Shown here: one piece after another, positions 9,576 to 16,500 of the stretch
Layout of the letters: each line of letters opens with the position of its first letter
How positions within the stretch are numbered: position 1 is the stretch's first letter
Origin: Alphaproteobacteria bacterium
GTDB lineage: Bacteria; Pseudomonadota; Alphaproteobacteria; Puniceispirillales; Puniceispirillaceae
Length of the DNA: 16,500 bases
NCBI GenBank assembly: GCA_009936885.1
Contig: JAACDT010000029.1
Location: 1-16,500 of the forward strand
Direction: 5' to 3'
Notes under the pieces: model-generated
Databases searched by the model: none
Told to the model about the DNA's origin: nothing
The model's input: only the letters and a program-made list of their open reading frames with translations
Program-made: the position numbers and the translations under genes

Positions 9576-10616
9576 TTATGGCTGGGCGCCACCCTTCATT
9601 TCTTTTTTCAGCCGCTCTCTTCTATCATCTATATCTTTTAATATCTGATATCGCTTTTGTCTTTTCTCAAATATGACAGACCCAGTCTGAACCATAATGA
9701 CGACTAATAATAAAATTCCAAGATATAATTGAACCATAAAAGCTGGGGTGACATTAAATACAAGCCCAGTATTGAGAAAATTCACGGTAAGAGCACCAAT
9801 CACAGCGCCAATTACACCGCCTCTTCCACCTAAGATACTGACACCGCCAATAAAGGCAGCAACAGTTCCTGCCAGCAATAGGTACTGCAGACCTAATGCT
9901 TGCGCAGTTCCTGACCTTAATCCTATAATAACGCCGCCAAGACCCGCACAGAAGCCAGAAATAGCAAATACGATGATCATGGGTCTTTTAAGACTTATCC
10001 CAGCGGCAAGTGCCTCTTTTCTTGCACCGCCAATAGCATAAATTTCGCGGCCATATTTAGTGAAATTCATAAACAACGCAACAAGCACAAACATAGCAAT
10101 CACCGTTAGGCTTGCAGGGGAAAAATACCATAGAACTTTTGTTGTTATGAAATCTGGAATACGAAAATCGGTCAGCATAACTGTTTTTTCTTCAGCAACA
10201 AAAAGTGAAATTCCCCTTAGTAACATTAGCGTGCCAACAGTCAGAACGATTGCTCTAATTCTTAAATATGCAATGAAATAACCTTGAATAAGACCAATAA
10301 TTGTCGAGACAGCAACCGCAATCAAAAGCGCTGTTGGCGCGCCTAATGAGTCTGTAAATCGCACGACAATGACGGCCGCAAGTGCTGCATTTGAGCCAAT
10401 GGAAAGGTCAATTTCACCCGCAATAATACATAAAGTTAAGGCAAGTCCAACCAGACCAAGAACAGCAAACCTTTCCATAATTGCAAATGAAGTTCTATGT
10501 GTCATAAAATAATCATTTGTGAATGCAAATATGCAATAGACTAAAAAAGCGAGCATAAACGCAAACATTAAGTCTGGTTTCTGTTTGATAAATGATATTA
10601 TTTTCTCAACTGTCAT
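9576..10616 (-). CDS. Sugar-type ABC permease (RbsC-like, BPD_transp_2)
   Basis: A 346-residue membrane protein with about eight to ten hydrophobic segments, the usual size for permeases of ribose/xylose/galactose-type importers. The family motif after the third hydrophobic segment is intact: GEIDLSIGSNAAL (about 67-79). Later landmarks are RAIVLTVGTLMLLRGIS, GREIYAIGGARKEALAAGIS (the ATPase-contact loop) and a glycine-rich GGVSILGGRGGVIGAVIGAL segment near the C-terminus. It should form half of the pore, with the other half supplied by the permease domain fused to the ATPase upstream. The ATG at 10616 has a GGGAAG ribosome site about eight bases away. The gap to the upstream fusion gene is 76 bases and contains a small 6-base inverted repeat (AATATC/GATATT at 10647-10668). 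The transported sugar is not determinable. Confidence 0.9.
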   Translation of the reverse strand: MTVEKIISFIKQKPDLMFAFMLAFLVYCIFAFTNDYFMTHRTSFAIMERFAVLGLVGLALTLCIIAGEIDLSIGSNAALAAVIVVRFTDSLGAPTALLIAVAVSTIIGLIQGYFIAYLRIRAIVLTVGTLMLLRGISLFVAEEKTVMLTDFRIPDFITTKVLWYFSPASLTVIAMFVLVALFMNFTKYGREIYAIGGARKEALAAGISLKRPMIIVFAISGFCAGLGGVIIGLRSGTAQALGLQYLLLAGTVAAFIGGVSILGGRGGVIGAVIGALTVNFLNTGLVFNVTPAFMVQLYLGILLLVVIMVQTGSVIFEKRQKRYQILKDIDDRRERLKKEMKGGAQP

Positions 10617-10692
10617 CTTTTATCTTCCCTATTTATGTAGTCTGCGAATATCTTTTCTGCCTGATATTTTCATTATTATAATAAAACGCGCC

Positions 10693-13242
10693 TTATTCTT
10701 CACTTCGACTGCCGCGACGTAATATGGCGAATACAATAATACTAAATACAATCATTAATCCGACAGCAAACACCCTTGGGCCGCTGTTAAATCCATGCAG
10801 CACCATCATATTATCAACGGTAGATATAAAAATGGCACCAAGGCTTGAGCGAAGTGTCGAGCCAAAGCCGCCCATAATTGAGTTTCCGCCAACCATAACC
10901 GTTGCAATAACCATTATGGTCATGTCACCGGACGAGCCAAACTCAGAAGAAAAGTAATTAACTTGAGCAGATGAAACCTGAGCTGAGAAAGCGATTGCAA
11001 CAAAAGCAGAACAGACAGAGGCAATAGTGCACACCTTTATTGCCATCCAGAAATTCCCATGCCCAGTAGCTCTTCCTGCCGCCCTATTAGCCCCAATCAA
11101 ATAGACCTGTCTTCCAAAACTCGTTTTTCGCAATAATAACTCGGCACTAATAGCTATCAGGATAAAAGCGACTGTTATATTTGGAAGCCCAAGGAAAGAG
11201 CCTGTTCCAAGCCATTCTGCCCCATGAGGGCGCCGATAAGACACGACTAAATTATCGCTCCAATAAGCGCCCAGCCCATATAAAACGCCGGCTGCACCCA
11301 AAGTTACAACAATAGGATTGCCACCTATTCCAATAAGGGCCCCTTGTGACATACCAGCAAGAAGCGCGAATACCATCGTGAATAGGAATGATAATTCAAA
11401 CCCCCACCCGCTGGCCATTCCAGTAGCAAAGGCGATTATACATAATGCTGCGGTTTCCTTCATTGATAATAAAAAGAAATTTCCAGATAATGTAACGAAC
11501 GTCAGACCAATTGCCATAATACCGACAAGGGCTGCATCACGGATAATGGTTTTTAGATTAAACAAGGTGAGAAAATTTGGAGCGGTAACCATTCCATAAA
11601 TAAATACAATCATAAAAACCACAACAAGTGCCATTGCCAGCTTAGAATGCCTTTGAACGAGCTTCTCCAGAATACTCGGTTTTGGCAATTGGTTAATAGG
11701 TTGGCTTGCTGATGTCATAATTAAACTCTCCTGCCTTTTTAGCTTTGCTGCACCGAACGGGTCTGTTATCTGGGTAAGAATATTTTCTGCTGATACCTCA
11801 TCATAACCAAGTTCAGATACTTTAAGGCCTCGATAAAACGCATTAATTCTAGTTGGCAGATTTGCAATTTCCTGCAAGTCTGTTGAGGCAACGACGATAG
11901 CGGTACCCTGTTCTGCTAATTTGTGTAGTGTCTGATAAATCTCTGCTCTAGCACCAACATCAACACCCCTCGTAGGCTCATTCACCAAAATCACCTTTGG
12001 ATTGATAGCAAGCCATTTTCCAAGTGCTACTTTCTGCTGATTTCCGCCAGATAACACACCAGCTTCAGATAGAAGGCGGCTATTATCGATGGTAAATCCA
12101 TTGGCGATATCATTGGCAAGCTCAAATTCGGCGGATGGCTTTAAAATTCCAAAATTCGTAACCCTCTTCAGAGAAGTGGAGGTGAGGTTTTCGAGAATTG
12201 GTCTTCCCAAAAACAATCCATCAAGTTTTCTGTCTTCAGAGCAATAAGCAATTTTTGCGTTGATGGCATCCTTCGGGGTTTTTGGCATAAAGACCCTCCC
12301 ATCCATTTCAAGACTTCCACCCCTAATTGAATGTGCCCCAGCGATTGCAGATAAAATCTCCCCTGTGCCAGAACCTAGTTGACCTGCTAATCCTAAAATT
12401 TCGCCCGGAAAAATATCTATATCAACTGGCTCAAGCAAACCATCTGGCCATAAATTACGAACTTTTAACAATGGTGTTTTAGAACTAGATGAAATTCTTT
12501 TTGGAAACATATTCTCTAATTCTCTGCCAAGCATTAAATTAACAAGTTCAGAAACAGACAATTCTTGTGTGTTCTTAACTGCTACACTTCTGCCATCTCT
12601 CAAAATCGTAATGCGATCGCAAATTTTAAAAATTTCGTCTAAACGGTGACTTACATAAATTACAGATTTTCCCCTGTTTACTAGCCTTTTGACCATTTCT
12701 AATATTCGAATTGAGTCAGTCTCGCCTAATGCGGCTGTTGGCTCATCCAATATTAATAACTGTGGGTCATGCGCAATCAGCCTTGCAACTTCAACAAGAT
12801 GCCTCTCTCCGACGGATAGTCTTTCAACAGAAGTTGCAGGATCGATATAATCTAACCCAACTTCTGACAGAAACGGCTTAACAAGTTTTGTGAGTTGTCT
12901 TTTTGTTGCTAATTTTGGAACATTGTCGCCAACCAATAATACGTTTTCTGCAACTGACATTGTTGGGATAAGCGATAGTTCTTGCTGAGCAATTGCAATC
13001 CCTGCTCGCTCTGCCATCACTGGTCCAGAAAAACGTACCTTTTTACCCGCGAATGTTAACTGACCAGAGAACCCAGAATCAAATCCTCCTATAATTTTAA
13101 CAAGACTTGATTTTCCAGCACCATTTTCCCCAACCAATCCCATAACTTCCCCAGGCTTGACGTCAAAAGATACTTCTTTTAAGGCATTAATAGCGCCAAA
13201 TGAGCGGGTAATTTCAGCAAGTGATAAAAGCTGCTCTTCCAT
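10693..13242 (-). CDS. Sugar ABC transporter fusion: RbsA-like double ATPase joined to an RbsC-like permease
   Basis: One 849-residue reading frame. Residues 1 to about 505 form an RbsA/MglA-type double ATPase. Domain 1 has Walker A GENGAGKSS (about 38-46), signature LSVGERHL (about 142), Walker B LLILDEPT (about 162) and SHR (about 198). Domain 2 has the degenerate GQLGSGTGE loop usual for this family, the EDRKLDGL segment, LSGGNQQKV (about 397), and VILVNEPTRGVDVGA, where the Walker B aspartate is replaced by asparagine. From residue 509 a permease of about 341 residues follows, with eight to ten hydrophobic segments and PIVVTLGAAGVLYGLGAYWS and FGRQVYLIGANRAAGRATG landmarks. The usual IDLSxGS motif is replaced by FFLLSMKETAAL. 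Normally these are two genes. I chose the ATG at 13242, not the TTG one codon earlier. It lies between the binding protein and the second permease. Confidence 0.9.
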   Translation of the reverse strand: MEEQLLSLAEITRSFGAINALKEVSFDVKPGEVMGLVGENGAGKSSLVKIIGGFDSGFSGQLTFAGKKVRFSGPVMAERAGIAIAQQELSLIPTMSVAENVLLVGDNVPKLATKRQLTKLVKPFLSEVGLDYIDPATSVERLSVGERHLVEVARLIAHDPQLLILDEPTAALGETDSIRILEMVKRLVNRGKSVIYVSHRLDEIFKICDRITILRDGRSVAVKNTQELSVSELVNLMLGRELENMFPKRISSSSKTPLLKVRNLWPDGLLEPVDIDIFPGEILGLAGQLGSGTGEILSAIAGAHSIRGGSLEMDGRVFMPKTPKDAINAKIAYCSEDRKLDGLFLGRPILENLTSTSLKRVTNFGILKPSAEFELANDIANGFTIDNSRLLSEAGVLSGGNQQKVALGKWLAINPKVILVNEPTRGVDVGARAEIYQTLHKLAEQGTAIVVASTDLQEIANLPTRINAFYRGLKVSELGYDEVSAENILTQITDPFGAAKLKRQESLIMTSASQPINQLPKPSILEKLVQRHSKLAMALVVVFMIVFIYGMVTAPNFLTLFNLKTIIRDAALVGIMAIGLTFVTLSGNFFLLSMKETAALCIIAFATGMASGWGFELSFLFTMVFALLAGMSQGALIGIGGNPIVVTLGAAGVLYGLGAYWSDNLVVSYRRPHGAEWLGTGSFLGLPNITVAFILIAISAELLLRKTSFGRQVYLIGANRAAGRATGHGNFWMAIKVCTIASVCSAFVAIAFSAQVSSAQVNYFSSEFGSSGDMTIMVIATVMVGGNSIMGGFGSTLRSSLGAIFISTVDNMMVLHGFNSGPRVFAVGLMIVFSIIVFAILRRGSRSEE
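11716..11732 (-). promoter_or_regulatory. Internal Shine-Dalgarno and in-frame ATG at the ATPase-permease junction
   Basis: On the minus strand AGGAGAG (11726-11732) is followed, after seven bases, by an ATG at 11718-11716. The ATG is codon 509 of the fusion gene and in frame. It sits exactly where a stand-alone permease gene would begin: the following MTSASQPINQLPKPS leads into the first membrane helix about 25 residues on. The site is one of the strongest ribosome-binding sequences in the window, so a separate permease of about 341 residues may also be made. Confidence 0.65.
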
Positions 13243-13288
13243 CAATTATGTCCAATAAATCCATCTTTTTAAAATAAATTATAATTAA

Positions 13289-13314
13289 GAAAGAGGGCTA
13301 AAATGCCCTCTTTC
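13289..13314 (-). terminator. Hairpin between binding-protein gene and transporter genes (partial terminator)
   Basis: A perfect 10-base-pair stem (GAAAGAGGGC at 13289-13298 and GCCCTCTTTC at 13305-13314) closes a six-base loop. On the minus strand it is followed by a T-rich run (TTTCTTAATTATAA overlapping the arm end). It lies 18 bases after the stop of the binding-protein gene and 47 bases before the fusion gene ATG. A leaky terminator or 3'-end stabiliser here would give more binding protein than membrane components, the usual arrangement in such operons. Confidence 0.75.
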
Positions 13315-13331
13315 CCGATATTCATATGTTT

Positions 13332-14369
13332 TTAGTTAGCCCATGCACCTGAACATAACTCTTCTATTGTGTATAATTTACCGTCAAAACCACGAAGTGC
13401 TGTAGTTTCAATTGTATCTTTTGTAACAGAAGGATTAGGTGTAAAATTAATGTAGTTTTCAAGCTTTCCAGTATTTAAATACTCTTCAACCATCTTGATA
13501 GCCAACTGACCTTCATGCAGTGGAGACTGCAAAGTTGTCCCGAATTGTTTGCCTTCTTCAATAAGTTGCTTATCTCCGTTACAAACAGTACCAACAGCAA
13601 TCACATCCTCACCCATTTTGTAGCCGGCTTCTTCGAGGGCTTTAATGCCACCTGTAAGAATAGCATCATCCATACCATACACAAAATGAATGCCTTCATC
13701 TTTTAGCTTAGCAATCATTTTAGCAGCGCCTTTATAGCCATTAGCTTGACCAAAACCCTCATCTACATCACCAATGATTTTTAAATCTGAACCAGCAATA
13801 GCTTCTTTAAAGGCGTTAATTGATAAACCATAACCACCATATGAATGTGGATATGAAAGCGCTAAGACATTAAATCCGTCTCCGCCAGCTGCTTTTTTTG
13901 CAGCTGCTGCTTCTCGCATCATGTAACCTGCATTTCGAGCTCTTAATCTATCATCAGGGCCAGCGTAACCAAAAATGTACTGTTTATCTTGGTCATTTGG
14001 TAATTGATTGATTTTTAAAACTGGCACTCCTGTTTTGGCAAGCGCTCGAAGTGAGCCTAAACCAGCAACTGCATCTGACGGCCACCATATAAACACATCT
14101 GGTAATTGACCTGCGGCTAGAACCTGCTGTACCTGCTGGTCTTGTTCTGCCTGATTATACTGGTTTTCATATACCTTTATATCAAACCCTTTTAACTCTG
14201 CAGTCGCCTTAATACCCTTTATAAAGCGACCAACATATGCTTCACCTGCAGGGCCGTTGAATGAAATAATTGATCCCTTGGTGTGCGAACCTGCATGCAC
14301 AGGTGAAAATGAAAATAGCATAACCCCTGCTATCGCTACGAATTTTATAAATAGATTATTAACTGACAT
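13332..14369 (-). CDS. Secreted sugar-binding protein of the ABC transporter (Peripla_BP_4, RbsB-like)
   Basis: A 345-residue periplasmic binding protein. The signal peptide has a basic start, a hydrophobic core (about residues 8-21) and a likely cleavage after PVHA (23-26). The mature part shows the type I fold of ribose/xylose-type binding proteins: ISFNGPAGEAYVGRFIKGI at its start, AEQDQQVQQVLAAGQLPDVFIWWPSD in the first lobe, GYMMREAA, and IHFVYGMDDAILTGGIKALEEAGYK in the second lobe. Tryptophans in FIWWPSD are plausible sugar-stacking residues (inference). Two cysteines occur, in GTVCNGD and near the C-terminus. I chose the ATG at 14369, nine codons inside the longest frame, because GGGAGG lies five bases before it and the signal peptide starts there. 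It is the first gene of the leftward operon and diverges from the SDR gene. The ligand is not determinable. Confidence 0.9.
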   Translation of the reverse strand: MSVNNLFIKFVAIAGVMLFSFSPVHAGSHTKGSIISFNGPAGEAYVGRFIKGIKATAELKGFDIKVYENQYNQAEQDQQVQQVLAAGQLPDVFIWWPSDAVAGLGSLRALAKTGVPVLKINQLPNDQDKQYIFGYAGPDDRLRARNAGYMMREAAAAKKAAGGDGFNVLALSYPHSYGGYGLSINAFKEAIAGSDLKIIGDVDEGFGQANGYKGAAKMIAKLKDEGIHFVYGMDDAILTGGIKALEEAGYKMGEDVIAVGTVCNGDKQLIEEGKQFGTTLQSPLHEGQLAIKMVEEYLNTGKLENYINFTPNPSVTKDTIETTALRGFDGKLYTIEELCSGAWAN

Positions 14370-14374
14370 TGATA

Positions 14375-14380
14375 CCTCCC
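14375..14380 (-). promoter_or_regulatory. Ribosome-binding site that fixes the start of the sugar-binding protein
   Basis: GGGAGG on the minus strand, five bases before the ATG at 14369-14367. No comparable site precedes the upstream in-frame ATG at 14396, so the shorter protein with an immediate signal peptide is preferred. Confidence 0.75.
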
Positions 14381-14464
14381 GTATTGTTGTCATCACATCC
14401 CCTTCAAAAAAAATAGGAGGATTAGTGAGGAGTGTGTTGTAAAGACCATGAACAAAGAATAGGA

Positions 14465-14470
14465 ATTATA
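14465..14470 (-). promoter_or_regulatory. Candidate -10 box for the leftward transport operon
   Basis: A perfect TATAAT on the minus strand, about 95 bases before the binding-protein ATG. It directly abuts the tandem 20-bp repeat at 14471-14510. The position 17 bases further upstream (GGAAAT) does not resemble a -35 consensus, so this promoter would probably depend on an activator, or else be blocked by a repressor bound to the repeat. Confidence 0.45.
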
Positions 14471-14510
14471 TCTATTTTGGATATTTTATTTCCATTATGG
14501 ATATATTTCT
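14471..14510. promoter_or_regulatory. Tandem 20-bp repeat, candidate operator in the divergent control region
   Basis: Two adjacent 20-base units (14471-14490 and 14491-14510) match at 16 of 20 positions. Their cores are TCTATTTTGGA (14471-14481) and TCCATTATGGA (14491-14501). The second core is a perfect palindrome (TCCAT-T-ATGGA) and the first an imperfect one. The 20-base spacing puts both on nearly the same DNA face. The element lies between the divergent binding-protein and SDR genes and touches the candidate leftward -10 box. It probably binds a dimeric regulator, perhaps the winged-helix/solute-binding fusion at 7633-9435 (inference). Confidence 0.55.
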
Positions 14511-14570
14511 AATTTAATCAGTCATTCAGTTACGTTTCATTTAATACGGAATTCTTAGATGGAGAACATT

Positions 14571-15395
14571 ATGGACAAGTCACGTTTAGCTGGAAAAAAT
14601 ATATTAATTACGGGGGGTGCTCAGGGAATGGGCGCAGCAATTGGAGAGAATTATGCAGCCCAAGGGGCAAATGTCTGTCTAGGAGATGTAAATGAGAAAG
14701 GCGCGCAAGAAGTTGCAGATAGAATCAATTCAGCTGGAAATGGCAAAGCAGTTTCCCTAAAAATGGACGTTACCTCACGAGCGGACAATGCAGCAGCGGT
14801 TGCCTGTACTGTTAACGCATTTGGTTCAATTAACGTCTCTGTATTAAATGCTGGCATAAATAAACCCCTGATGTTCTTAGATATAACGGAAGAAAACTGG
14901 GACATGATTATGAAAGTTAATGGTCTTGGTGTTCTTCTTGGCATGCAGGAAACTGCCAAACAAATGATAGCTCAAGGCAAAGAAAACGGCCCCTATAAAA
15001 TCATAAATGTGGGGTCTATAGCCTCACACCTATCTTTTGATGACATTGTACCATATGCATCTTCAAAACATGCTGTTCTTGCAATGATAAGAGGAGGCTC
15101 AAAAGCCTTGGTAGAACATAATATCACAGTCAATGGATATGGCCCCGGTGTCGTGGCAACAGAATTATGGCATCAGTTAGATAAAGACCTGGTTGCAATT
15201 GGCAAGTTTGAAGAAGAAGGCAAATCCATGGATGAGGTCACAAGGAAGATGATTCTGATGGGGCGGTATTCATATCCAGAAGATATTGTTGGCACCGCTT
15301 CCTTCCTTGCCAGTGCGGACTCTGATTATATGAACGGTCAACTTATAATGATAGATGGCGGTATGTGTATAGATGGCGGTGGATGCATGCGTTAA
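14571..15395 (+). CDS. SDR-family NAD-dependent dehydrogenase, likely acting on a sugar or polyol
   Basis: A 274-residue classical short-chain dehydrogenase, a cytoplasmic oxidoreductase. The cofactor loop is TGGAQGMG (14-21), and D39 after the second strand favours NAD over NADP. Further motifs are D66-V, NAG (93-95), N117, S149, Y162 and K166; the N-S-Y-K catalytic set is complete. The substrate-loop region PGVVATELWHQLDKDL resembles sorbitol dehydrogenases and acetoin/butanediol reductases, and the C-terminus ends in the usual MNGQLIMIDGG. I chose the ATG at 14571 because GGAG lies six bases before it; a longer frame from 14559 has no ribosome site. Its divergence from a sugar-transport operon suggests it oxidises the imported compound. 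The C-terminal tail after IDGG (MCIDGGGCMR) is slightly longer than usual and cysteine-containing. The exact substrate is unknown. Confidence 0.9.
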   Translation: MDKSRLAGKNILITGGAQGMGAAIGENYAAQGANVCLGDVNEKGAQEVADRINSAGNGKAVSLKMDVTSRADNAAAVACTVNAFGSINVSVLNAGINKPLMFLDITEENWDMIMKVNGLGVLLGMQETAKQMIAQGKENGPYKIINVGSIASHLSFDDIVPYASSKHAVLAMIRGGSKALVEHNITVNGYGPGVVATELWHQLDKDLVAIGKFEEEGKSMDEVTRKMILMGRYSYPEDIVGTASFLASADSDYMNGQLIMIDGGMCIDGGGCMR

Positions 15396-15434
15396 TGCAG
15401 AACTTGTAGATATAATTTAAGAGAGTTGGAAAAA

Positions 15435-16136
15435 ATGAAGGCTGTATTATTCGCTGGCGGCTGGGAAGGCCATTCCCCAATAGCATTTAGTAATTGGTGC
15501 AAAGAACTTCTCGAAGAAAACAATGTTGAGGTCGACGTATTTGAGACGTTGAAACCTCTTGAAAACCCTGAAAAATTGAAAGATGTGGATTTAATTATAC
15601 CTATCTGGTCAAGCGCTCGCTCCTCTCATCAAGCCGAATTCGGTAATATGACTAAATTGCAAGAGGATGGCCTTCTTAAGCTTATTGCCAATGGCTGTGG
15701 TCTAGCGGGGTGGCACGGGCATATGGGTGATGCATTTAGAGACAGACCCACCTATCACTTTTTAATCGGCGGTCAATTTGTTGCCCACCCCCCAGGTTGG
15801 CCTGACAACCAAGACCCTACAGCTGATTTTGTGCATTATGATGTCACTATTTGCAAGCCAGACGATCCCATCACATATGGTATTAAAAGTTTTAAGTTGC
15901 ATAGTGAGCAATATTATATGCTAGTTGACCCATCAAACGATGTGCTAGCAACCACAACCTTCTCAGGAGAACACCACTGGTGGATAGAAGGAACTGTGAT
16001 GCCTGTTGCTTGGAAACGACGCTGGGATAAGGGGCGTATTTTTTATTGTTCAATTGGACATTTATTAGACGATCTCAAACATCCTAGTGTTACTGAGATA
16101 ATCAGGCGTGGTATGTTATGGGCAGCAGGAGCATAA
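15435..16136 (+). CDS. ThuA-family protein (glutamine-amidotransferase-like fold)
   Basis: A 233-residue cytoplasmic protein of the ThuA family. Landmarks are AVLFAGGWEGHSP at the start, NGCGLAGWHGHMGDAFRDRPTYHFLIGG in the middle (the family's G-x-H segment), HSEQYYML, and MPVAWKRRWDKGRIFY-SIGH with HPSV and GMLWAAG at the end. In rhizobia ThuA works with the dehydrogenase ThuB in using trehalose and related disaccharides through 3-keto sugars; the general family role in keto-sugar chemistry is partly inferred. No ThuB-type (Gfo/Idh/MocA) gene is in the window. The gene starts 39 bases after the SDR stop and is probably co-transcribed with it. I prefer the ATG at 15435, with AAGAGAG nine bases upstream, over the TTG at 15426, which has no spacing from that site. 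Confidence 0.88.
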   Translation: MKAVLFAGGWEGHSPIAFSNWCKELLEENNVEVDVFETLKPLENPEKLKDVDLIIPIWSSARSSHQAEFGNMTKLQEDGLLKLIANGCGLAGWHGHMGDAFRDRPTYHFLIGGQFVAHPPGWPDNQDPTADFVHYDVTICKPDDPITYGIKSFKLHSEQYYMLVDPSNDVLATTTFSGEHHWWIEGTVMPVAWKRRWDKGRIFYCSIGHLLDDLKHPSVTEIIRRGMLWAAGA

Positions 16137-16171
16137 AATAAGCGCCGAATAAGAAAAAAAAGCCTGTTGAT

Positions 16172-16207
16172 AAATGCTAGCTATTTTTGCTTTAGAAATA
16201 AGCATTT
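16172..16207 (+). terminator. Possible terminator after the SDR-ThuA operon
   Basis: AAATGCT (16172-16178) pairs with AGCATTT (16201-16207). Inside, after a three-base bulge, TATTT (16182-16186) pairs with AAATA (16196-16200) around a nine-base loop. T-rich sequence follows (TCCTGTTTT). The stem is AT-rich and therefore weak, but its position 35 bases after the ThuA-family stop fits an operon end. Confidence 0.4.
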
Positions 16208-16500
16208 TCCTGTTTTAAGCTTCGTATAATACAAAATTGATTATTTCTAATTTCAACACATTAAATAATCGCCATATTATCATAAGCAGACTAATAAAAT
16301 GGGGGATATTTTTGCGTGTTTACTAGTCCCTTAAATCAGTATTTGGCTCGCCTTGACCTTTTATGTTTTTAGCATTTTTCCCTCTTTTAAATAGAACCAT
16401 TTACTGCTTCAAATTCTCAACGGGTTCGCCATCTCCATAATCATCAATAGGATTAACGACTAATATACTTTGATTTGGATACAATCACAGTTTGACTCGC
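16208..16500. other. Region with no convincing gene
   Basis: All frames are broken by frequent stops and nothing longer than about 28 codons is open. A TATAAT occurs at 16225-16230 without a good -35 partner. On the minus strand, codons 16484-16401 read LYPNQSILVVNPIDDYGDG and on to a TAA. This looks protein-like, but an in-frame TGA immediately precedes it. It could be a remnant of a gene tail or chance. No RNA gene was recognised. Confidence 0.5.

Noticed and set aside
9571..9581. Operator-like CCTATTATGGC near the stop of the second permease
   Set aside because: It is a single imperfect copy overlapping a gene end, with no promoter beside it.
10647..10668. AATATC/GATATT inverted repeat between the fusion gene and the second permease
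   Set aside because: Six AT-rich pairs are expected by chance in sequence of this composition; it does not match the tandem operator core.
14369..14396. Longer start for the sugar-binding protein at 14396
   Set aside because: No ribosome site precedes it and it would put nine residues before the signal peptide; the ATG at 14369 has GGGAGG five bases upstream.
1..16500. CRISPR array, insertion sequence, prophage, tRNA or rRNA gene
   Set aside because: Reading both strands showed no regularly spaced repeats, transposase-like product, terminal repeats or recognisable structural RNA.

Overview
The window looks like a chromosome segment of an AT-rich Gram-negative bacterium, most likely a marine-type alphaproteobacterium (SAR116-like or Rhodobacterales-like). 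This rests on the Yej-type transporter with its proteobacterial gene order, on several secreted periplasmic binding proteins, on the ABC-plus-SDR sugar-use gene style, and on short intergenic gaps. Species cannot be named from the sequence. Nothing in the window looks phage- or transposon-derived.

Layout. (1) Positions 1-322, minus: the N-terminal part of a SixA-type histidine phosphatase, cut by the window edge. (2) Positions 557-6218, plus: a complete yejA-yejB-yejE-yejF peptide ABC transporter operon with 4-base start/stop overlaps, behind a recognisable sigma-70-like promoter. (3) Positions 6313-7581, plus: a UMF1/Atg22-type MFS transporter, preceded by an inverted repeat that covers its ribosome-binding region. 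(4) Positions 7633-14369, minus: a sugar-type ABC locus read leftward as binding protein, ATPase-permease fusion, second permease, and a regulator-like protein that joins a winged helix to a solute-binding-protein domain. (5) Positions 14571-16136, plus and divergent from the binding protein: a polyol/sugar-type SDR dehydrogenase and a ThuA-family protein. (6) Positions 16137-16500: no convincing gene, with a possible terminator at its start.

How the genes work together. Regions 4 and 5 read as one carbohydrate-use unit around a divergent control region at about 14397-14570. The secreted binding protein captures a sugar or polyol. A pore made from two different permease subunits, one fused to the double ATPase, imports it. 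The SDR probably oxidises it, and the ThuA-like protein may act on a keto-sugar product. The regulator-like protein at the far end of the transport operon has a DNA-binding-type N-terminus and a family-1 solute-binding domain, with no signal peptide, so it is the obvious candidate intracellular sensor. In the divergent control region there is a 20-bp tandem repeat (two copies of TCYATTWTGGA spaced exactly 20 bp), the best candidate operator.

The most unusual items are the winged-helix/solute-binding-protein fusion, the ATPase-permease fusion that keeps an internal Shine-Dalgarno and ATG exactly at the domain junction, and the tandem operator. The substrate of the system cannot be read from the sequence.
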